This document shows, one piece after another, positions 57,520 through 64,000 of a DNA stretch of 64,000 bases. The stretch is from Candidatus Thalassarchaeum sp. (lineage in GTDB: Archaea; Thermoplasmatota; Poseidoniia; Poseidoniales; Thalassarchaeaceae): NCBI GenBank assembly GCA_022449345.1, contig JAKURL010000008.1, positions 17,937-81,936 of the forward strand. The letters are read 5' to 3'. Below the pieces are notes generated by a model. That model saw only the letters and a list, made by a program, of their open reading frames with translations, was not told the DNA's origin and did no database searches. Numbering within the stretch: position 1 is the stretch's first letter; each line of letters begins with the position of its first letter. The position numbers were made by a program, and so were the translations under genes.

Positions 57520-60500
57520 CTACTCAAATTCCGCATTTCGCATGGTAACTATGATTGCAGTAGCTCCCAAGGCGAGAAGCAATAGCAATCCAATTAGGAC
57601 TAGAGTAGTGGAATTTTCTGCAATCCAATTTGCTCCACCTCCGCCCGAAGACTTCTCATCCACGAGTTCGATCGTGTATGTCTGATCTTCAGCAGGCGTC
57701 ATCGATTGAAAAATATCCGAGGCCCGAATAAGGAAATTCATCTCACCTTGAGAAAGTGTAGAGCGGACATCGATTTGCATCGAGAATATACCATCGCCAG
57801 CAACCCTGTCTACATCCTGCCCATCATCCTTCAGCAATAGCCATGTTTCGGACTTACCGATTGGGGCAAGACGTCCAATTTTTGCTTGGGAGGAAGACAC
57901 ACCATCCGGATCGCTAATTGTAACTTCAATCGTGTAGGTCTTCTCGCCAGATTTCGGAATCTCGACGACAGAAACCCATTCGCCTTCGTCAAAGAAGGAG
58001 ACATTGGTAATCTTAGGTGCCTCGTTGAGCACTTGAATTACCGCACCGGCATCGATTAGCGCGCTGGCACCTTGGTTATCGACGACTTGAATTGGAATTG
58101 TGCGCTGACCTGGAGCGAGGGAATTAGGCAGAACAAATTGACCTGCCCAACGACCGCTATTAGAGTCGAAGGAAAGTGAAGTTAGTTCTCCACCAGCACT
58201 CAGTAAATCGATTACAACCGATTCTACTCCATGTCCATCTTCGACTTTCAGACTGGCATTGATAATTTCACCTCTATATGCAAATTCAGGAGTGTAAACG
58301 CGTGAGGTAATTCGAGGTGCGGCATTTGAGATTTCGAGATCAGAAGTTGTCTGAACATCCGTCCAAAGATCGTCCATCTTTACTGGAACGGATAAGTTTC
58401 CAAACTCCAAACCATCGTGTTCGATAAAGGCCGTCCAGACTGAATCATGAATCACCTCATCACCATTCAGACCAGCATCGGAGAGGGTGATTATTCCCAG
58501 GCCAAATTCACTCAAGTCGACCATAACCCCAACAACATCCGTGTCGACATCCTCGACCACGGCTTCGAGGTGAGCCACTCCGCCTTCGGTAAACAGGACG
58601 CCTTCTCTGAAGCTAAGACTTAGCAAGGCAGGGGGAGTATTTCCCGATGCAGTAATTACCGAAGGATATAGCACCCTCTCGAGCGTCTGGTGTTCCACTA
58701 CTCGGATAATTTGTGATTCTGAATTGTTTTCATCTTCTATTGGCAGACCGATATCAATTATACGATACACTTCGTGAAGCATACCAGTAAGCAAACCCTC
58801 ATTGATTACGGTTCCATAAGCTGTGAAATTGTCGAGTGATTGAGTATCCTGCCATTCGGCCAACTCGACTTCATGACCATCGGCCATCCCCATTCTAGTA
58901 CCGATGATTTCAATCGCCTGTCCATTTCCATCACGAGAGGTCGGGAAACTATCTCCAATTAGATACTTGTCTGGAACCACACCGGTTTCTCTGAATCCAG
59001 TGATGTTCATGTCGCCCTCATATTCGGGCCGTTGAGGATCTAATCGAATCGGCGACCTTTCCGGATATTCATTGCTAGTAGTTCCGTTGTCTTCGACATA
59101 CAGGTAACGAATTGTGCGATTTGCCCAATCGGTCTGGGGTACGGTGTATTCGTAGGTCAGATTATGCTCTGCTTCTATCTCTTGGCTAATAGGGCCGATT
59201 GGGGTTCCTGAAATATTTAACCAGAATTCATTTTGGATCACATCAACTTCGAATTCTTCCCCAGTTGCGTTTGCCTGAATCAAGGAGTTATCTATTTGGC
59301 GAACAAAACCAAAGGAACCACTTGCATCACCCGAATATTCCCCATCGATGATGAGTCGATCTTGCACGACTTCGCCACCAAGTTCCTCGTAGTGGATATC
59401 TGGAACGGTACCATTAACCTGAATTTCGAATTGACTATCTTCGATGAGGAAGCCAAATTCGCCCGAGCCTTTGATCTTCAATGATTGTTCAGTACGCACA
59501 CCGTCAAGCCACTTCTCCCGTGCGCGGAACTCATCTAATTCAATGGAGAATGTTTCGTCTTGAGTCTGAATACGGATGCTCAGGTTTGCTTCTATCTGAG
59601 TGTCAGATAGCCTCCGTGCACCATCTTCATCCCATGTTTCGATATAGAAAACGGATAATTCACCATAGCCGCCTTGAGTGCTATTGTTTGAGCCACCATT
59701 GTACGAAATAGAACCAGAAGCTTCGAGCGTAAGCCGCTCGGTGAGTATTCCATTCTCCCAATCTCGAAGGATGTATGCTTGGTATACATTGGCCTCAACA
59801 TCGATGAGAGAATCCTCTGAATCACTTTGGAAAAGCAAGGCTCCAGAACCACGCATCTCGAATATCTGCCGAGTTATCTCAGTGCCTTCGTAAGTCTCAT
59901 TCATCCAAACATTATCCAAATCAAGATTCAGATACACCTGGTCACTACCGGTGTCGAAATCGAGAACAAGGGAACCGTTTCCTAATTCGCTGGAACTCAA
60001 ACTCTCACCAGTTCGCTTCTGCCAACCGCGGCCTTCGAAATACAGACTCGAGCCTCCTTCCGCTTCGTTTTGTAACTCCCAAGTGGTTTCGCGGGTGATT
60101 TCATGGTCTGCCGTGGGTTGATTCCACATTGTCATATCCAAGGAGCGAGAGCAGGTTGCCTCGGTGGAACTTACCTCGACAAACACTTCGTCGAGGAATT
60201 CCGGTTCATCCGGTAATACAACGTCTATTTCTCCACCGGCTACAACAAAACTAACGTCAGCCTCAGTAGCGATAATTTGTCCGTCTCTAATTTGTTGAAC
60301 ATCTATGGTTACTCCACTTGGAGAAGTGCCATTTTGAAATGCTGGCTCAAAGGTGGTCCTGTAGCGATGAATAACCGATTCTTGCCAAGTGAAATTTTCA
60401 TCAATTGTCCAGTCATACTCCCAGTCCACTAGAATTTGACAGGTTTGTGCAGGCTCAGTCTCATCGGCTCCGACGATTCCACTCATCGGTGCAAGAAGCA

Positions 60501-60540
60501 TTAGCGCCAGCAACACGGCTGTCTGAACTCGATTACGCAC
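57520..60540 (-). CDS. Large secreted/anchored surface protein
   Basis: Signal peptide MRNRVQTAVLLALMLLAPMSGIVGA, Ig-like/cadherin-like segments in C-terminal half, C-terminal TM. Confidence 0.85.
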   Translation of the reverse strand: MRNRVQTAVLLALMLLAPMSGIVGADETEPAQTCQILVDWEYDWTIDENFTWQESVIHRYRTTFEPAFQNGTSPSGVTIDVQQIRDGQIIATEADVSFVVAGGEIDVVLPDEPEFLDEVFVEVSSTEATCSRSLDMTMWNQPTADHEITRETTWELQNEAEGGSSLYFEGRGWQKRTGESLSSSELGNGSLVLDFDTGSDQVYLNLDLDNVWMNETYEGTEITRQIFEMRGSGALLFQSDSEDSLIDVEANVYQAYILRDWENGILTERLTLEASGSISYNGGSNNSTQGGYGELSVFYIETWDEDGARRLSDTQIEANLSIRIQTQDETFSIELDEFRAREKWLDGVRTEQSLKIKGSGEFGFLIEDSQFEIQVNGTVPDIHYEELGGEVVQDRLIIDGEYSGDASGSFGFVRQIDNSLIQANATGEEFEVDVIQNEFWLNISGTPIGPISQEIEAEHNLTYEYTVPQTDWANRTIRYLYVEDNGTTSNEYPERSPIRLDPQRPEYEGDMNITGFRETGVVPDKYLIGDSFPTSRDGNGQAIEIIGTRMGMADGHEVELAEWQDTQSLDNFTAYGTVINEGLLTGMLHEVYRIIDIGLPIEDENNSESQIIRVVEHQTLERVLYPSVITASGNTPPALLSLSFREGVLFTEGGVAHLEAVVEDVDTDVVGVMVDLSEFGLGIITLSDAGLNGDEVIHDSVWTAFIEHDGLEFGNLSVPVKMDDLWTDVQTTSDLEISNAAPRITSRVYTPEFAYRGEIINASLKVEDGHGVESVVIDLLSAGGELTSLSFDSNSGRWAGQFVLPNSLAPGQRTIPIQVVDNQGASALIDAGAVIQVLNEAPKITNVSFFDEGEWVSVVEIPKSGEKTYTIEVTISDPDGVSSSQAKIGRLAPIGKSETWLLLKDDGQDVDRVAGDGIFSMQIDVRSTLSQGEMNFLIRASDIFQSMTPAEDQTYTIELVDEKSSGGGGANWIAENSTTLVLIGLLLLLALGATAIIVTMRNAEFE

Positions 60541-60545
60541 GTTCT

Positions 60546-60560
60546 TACCCCTGCGGGGTA
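60546..60560. repeat. Perfect 6-bp stem, TGC loop, 5' of large surface protein gene
   Basis: TACCCC-TGC-GGGGTA. Confidence 0.75.
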
Positions 60561-60600
60561 TTGTTTGAAGACTCCCCCGTCATGATTGGGAAATTGAGAT

Positions 60601-61023
60601 TCAGAAAAGAGGCTCTTCCCAGTCGTCCTCTTCGTCTTCGTCGGTCATTCTTTCACGCCAAAGTGAAGTAGGGACGTCCTCGTAAATTCCTGCGTATGGG
60701 TCCTCATCTTCTTTTGTTCCCGCCTCGTTCATCGCCATTCGTGCGAAGTCACGAGCATCTGGCTTAAACTTCCAATAGTGAATTCTCCACTCTCGACCGT
60801 CCCAAAGGGTCGTCTCTTCGGATTCTGTAGTAAGCAGGTCATAGTCCTGCAATTGGTAAAACAGGTTGCGATCTGTCGGCTCGAGGGCATTATCGATGAT
60901 GCGATTTGAGAAACCGAAGAAACCGAGTGCGTGTTCAGCTATTGACTCGGCGACCATCACTTCCATTTCCGAGTCGACCTTACGGCGGATTGCCTGAGTT
61001 AACTCTGCTAGCGTCATACCCAT
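60601..61023 (-). CDS. Hypothetical acidic protein with N-terminal helical domain
   Basis: 140-aa ORF, DEDEEDDWEEPLF tail. Confidence 0.7.
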   Translation of the reverse strand: MGMTLAELTQAIRRKVDSEMEVMVAESIAEHALGFFGFSNRIIDNALEPTDRNLFYQLQDYDLLTTESEETTLWDGREWRIHYWKFKPDARDFARMAMNEAGTKEDEDPYAGIYEDVPTSLWRERMTDEDEEDDWEEPLF

Positions 61024-61079
61024 CGCATCCTCCTCCTGTAATAGAATATAGAAGCCCGTTCTATATCAACAATCGCTCC

Positions 61080-61111
61080 TCGGGTTTACGAATCCTGTGG
61101 ATTCGACCCGA
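61080..61111. repeat. Nested inverted repeat in divergent intergenic region
   Basis: TCGGGT-ttac-GAATCC-TGT-GGATTC-g-ACCCGA. Confidence 0.8.
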
Positions 61112-61144
61112 AGTGGTTAATCGAATAGCGACTCGGCACAAGCC

Positions 61145-62062
61145 ATGGACGACGGGACTAGACCTACCTTCCTCGGACTATCCGAGGCTGGAGAAGGACC
61201 TTGGGATGTGGTGATTCTACCCGTTCCCTTCGAGATAACAACTAGTTGGGGTGAAGGCACAGAACACGGACCTGCGGCTGCGATTGAGGCTAGCTCGCAG
61301 GTCGAATTGTACGATTCTTTGCTACAAGAGGAATTGCCTTGTGGGCTTACATTTCACACGGCCTCAGCATGGGAATCTGAGGCTGCAACTCTTCTAGAAC
61401 AATTGGATTCAATTCGTGATTATCTCCTACCGTGGTTCGATGGTGAAGCATTTCCAATTGTTCTTGGCGGAGAACATGGACTACTACCGCCTCTAGTTGA
61501 AGCTCTGCAAGGTCACCCCACTATCGCTGGCGACCTTTCCCGATTGACGATAGTTCAGGTCGATGCTCACGCCGACTTGCGGGATTCACTGAATGGTGAA
61601 CGCTTCAGTCACGGGACCGCCGCAAGACGCGCTTTGGATTGTGGCACTGGTGGCCTTTTGCAGATTGGTATCCGTGCGCTTTCTCGTGATGAAGCGGAGT
61701 TCGCCGCGGCCGACGATCGCGTTGAGACTTTTTACGCTCGAGACCTATTCAGCCCCTCTGCTGGCGAGGCCGGTTGGACTTCATTGGTTCAGCGAATTAG
61801 CGAGTTGTCTGGACCTGTTTGGCTGACATTCGACGTCGATGGCCTCGATGGTGAATTAGTTCCCGATACCGGCACTCCTGTACCTGGAGGGTTGACTCAT
61901 TGGGGTGCCGTGGAAATCATCGAAGGACTATTCGCGAGCGAGGCTGAAATCATCGGAGTCGACGTAAATGAGATTGCACCCGGGGAAGATCGACTCACTC
62001 AATTCAACGCCGCTCTAATCGCAACAAAGATTCTTGCCGCGCATATCGCCAGTCGAATTTGA
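61145..62062 (+). CDS. speB: Agmatinase/arginase family ureohydrolase
   Basis: VLGGEHGLLPPLVEAL, VQVDAHADLRDSL, FSHGTAARR, LTFDVDGLDGELVPDTGTPVPGGL. Confidence 0.92.
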   Translation: MDDGTRPTFLGLSEAGEGPWDVVILPVPFEITTSWGEGTEHGPAAAIEASSQVELYDSLLQEELPCGLTFHTASAWESEAATLLEQLDSIRDYLLPWFDGEAFPIVLGGEHGLLPPLVEALQGHPTIAGDLSRLTIVQVDAHADLRDSLNGERFSHGTAARRALDCGTGGLLQIGIRALSRDEAEFAAADDRVETFYARDLFSPSAGEAGWTSLVQRISELSGPVWLTFDVDGLDGELVPDTGTPVPGGLTHWGAVEIIEGLFASEAEIIGVDVNEIAPGEDRLTQFNAALIATKILAAHIASRI

Positions 62063-62124
62063 ATCGATTAATTCGTTATCAAAACGTGCGAATGATTGTA
62101 GGCATTGACCCCCACAGCGGCGCT

Positions 62125-63573
62125 ATGCGCCGCTTGGTTGCAGTATTGGTGATCGCTTCGATGCTCGCTGTGTCAGCTGCGCCAGTGGCCACAGCCCAGA
62201 TTGGTCAGCCGGATATTATTCAGGAGCATTGGTATCATTCCTATGCAACACTAACCCTTGATGTCAATGCATGGGCGGATGATTATCCAGAAATTGTCAA
62301 TCTACTCATAGTTGGCCAAACTGAGATGGGAAGGAATCTCTGGATGTTGCAAATTTCTGATTGGAGTCAGGAGACCAAAACAGATGGAACTGCAAAAGAT
62401 GTGGTTTACATCGATGGAGGCCACCATGGCAATGAACACTTAGGAACAGAATTGGCTTTTCTCGTTGCAGAATTTTACATCGAAGGTTGGGCTGATGGCG
62501 AACAAGAGGTCCTCGATGTCTTGGCGACGACGGAATTACACATCCTCATCATGCTAAATGCAGACGGCAATGACTTCGATACTAGATGGAATGTCAACCA
62601 AGTAGACCTAAACAGAAACTACGATCACTACTGGAATACCTGCCCGACGACCCAGCCTGGAAGTAGTGCATTCAGTGAATCCGAAACTCATGCGAATTCG
62701 ATTTACATGAACGAGGTTGTGCCCCATGCTGACCTGTATATCACCATGCACACAGGAGTTTGGATTATGCTCTATCCTTGGGGTAAATGGCCCGAACAGC
62801 CTTCGGACTGGGAGTTATTCCATTTCATCAGAGATGATGTGCATGCCAACATATCCGACATCCCGATTCAGACTGCAAACCAAGGCCTCTACCCGAACTG
62901 TGGAACCAGCCGGGACTACGGGTACGGCGTGATGGGATACCCCACATTCACATTCGAGACTGACGACGAGCAGTGGTTGCTGGGAACAGTGGAGGCGCTA
63001 TCAGAAAGGCTCGGTGAGGAGCTCGATGTGATGAATTACCTGATCGAGAATGTGTGGTACTGGAGGGCCCGTCTTGTTGTCGATTCCCTAGAAGTGGAAG
63101 ATGGAAAGGTGCATCTGAGCGTTTCGAACCTAGGACGCGCGAGCACGTCAAATGCCACACTGGCATACTTGGACGAAGATGGTGGGTGGTGGGCCCCTGG
63201 CGGGATCGAGGAGTTATTTCTTGATCACGTCGATCCTGCCCAAGGCGACCCTTGGGCTGAGGTTTACACCTGTGGTGGCGAGATAGGACTCAACTTATCC
63301 ATTCCAGGATGTGGCTTCGGAGTCAACGCCACTAATAGCACCGTCACAACCCTTGATTTTAGGGATGCTCCAATTTCCAGCGAAGGACAATTCTACCTAG
63401 TGTACCAGAAGCGTGTGATAGATTCCTCGATGTGGGTCAACGAGTCTGTCAATCAGAGCGTCGTAGAGATGAGGACTGGCGGTTCGGGCCTTCTTCCGGC
63501 CCCTTCGATGCTGCTTGTTTTCGTCGCCTTCGCTCTAGCGGCGATAAACAGCCGAAATCGCAAGTTTGAGTGA
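62125..63573 (+). CDS. M14-family zinc carboxypeptidase, secreted, C-terminal TM
   Basis: DGGHHGNEHLGTELAFLVAEF, MLNADGNDFDTRWNVNQVDLNRNYDHYW, TFTFETDDE; signal peptide from Met 62125. Confidence 0.9.
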   Translation: MRRLVAVLVIASMLAVSAAPVATAQIGQPDIIQEHWYHSYATLTLDVNAWADDYPEIVNLLIVGQTEMGRNLWMLQISDWSQETKTDGTAKDVVYIDGGHHGNEHLGTELAFLVAEFYIEGWADGEQEVLDVLATTELHILIMLNADGNDFDTRWNVNQVDLNRNYDHYWNTCPTTQPGSSAFSESETHANSIYMNEVVPHADLYITMHTGVWIMLYPWGKWPEQPSDWELFHFIRDDVHANISDIPIQTANQGLYPNCGTSRDYGYGVMGYPTFTFETDDEQWLLGTVEALSERLGEELDVMNYLIENVWYWRARLVVDSLEVEDGKVHLSVSNLGRASTSNATLAYLDEDGGWWAPGGIEELFLDHVDPAQGDPWAEVYTCGGEIGLNLSIPGCGFGVNATNSTVTTLDFRDAPISSEGQFYLVYQKRVIDSSMWVNESVNQSVVEMRTGGSGLLPAPSMLLVFVAFALAAINSRNRKFE

Positions 63574-63670
63574 TAATTCAGACTATTTGAAATTAAAATG
63601 GCCTCTAAACTTGGTTTTTTGAGGGCAATTCTTTGTATATCACTACCGAATCGGAGGGTTCGGCGTGATT

Positions 63671-64000
63671 ATGGAATGGAGCAATGACGAATTCGGTGAA
63701 GCTGGAAGCCAACTGCTGCTACCCCTGTTTGAGGGAACCGGGAAGGCCCCGAACAATGCCCTCTCGGGATTGAGTCGAAGTCAGCGGAGCCTCGTCCGGG
63801 AGGCGATATCCTCGGATGACTTCGAGGGCAAGAAGGGCCAGAGGATGGTGGTCTGGACCCCGGGGTGCAGAGTGATTCTACTAGGCATGGGCGACAAGGG
63901 CGAGTTCGGACACAGGAAGGCCCGGAACATCGGTGCTAGGGGGATGGCCGCTCTGTCGAAGAAAAGCGGGACTGGGCTGACTGTGCGATTCACCTCGGGC
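63671..64000 (+). CDS. Probable M17 leucyl aminopeptidase N-terminal domain, truncated by window end
   Basis: Manual translation, open for 110 codons: MEWSNDEFGEAGSQLLLPLFEGTG...CRVILLGMGDKGEFGHRKARNIGARGMAALSKKSGTGLTVRFTSG. Confidence 0.6.
   Translation, partial: MEWSNDEFGEAGSQLLLPLFEGTGKAPNNALSGLSRSQRSLVREAISSDDFEGKKGQRMVVWTPGCRVILLGMGDKGEFGHRKARNIGARGMAALSKKSGTGLTVRFTSG

Noticed and set aside
1-64000. CRISPR arrays, rRNA genes, transposases or integrases
   Set aside because: None seen on reading the ORF translations and intergenic sequence; a dedicated search could still find degraded elements

Overview
The gene content indicates an archaeal chromosome segment, most consistent with a marine Poseidoniales/MGII-like euryarchaeon (inference; no searches were run). 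Archaeal markers are fibrillarin-Nop5, TFS, PCNA, Orc1/Cdc6, Bud32, an archaeal-type PPAT fused to a DUF359 dephospho-CoA kinase, and a geranylgeranyl-reductase-family protein. I recognised about 60 protein-coding genes and two tRNA-Gly genes (UCC and GCC). Two CDSs are cut by the window ends and are missing from the supplied ORF track: a double zf-TFIIB zinc-ribbon protein at the left edge, and a probable M17 leucyl aminopeptidase at the right edge. The most interesting region is about 39.8-46.0 kb. It encodes a BoxB/PaaA-like diiron CoA-ester epoxygenase, an orphan partner ORF, a 3-hydroxyacyl-CoA dehydrogenase, a PaaG-like isomerase, a hydratase-competent crotonase, a SemiSWEET and an aldehyde dehydrogenase: a candidate archaeal aerobic 'epoxy-CoA' degradation pathway. 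Other leads are a candidate oriC upstream of cdc6, a GC-rich ORF-poor island that may be a structured ncRNA, a divergent TBP-like protein, an 872-aa winged-helix protein of unknown function, and a recurring set of intergenic perfect-stem/triloop hairpins. I saw no CRISPR array, rRNA or transposase.
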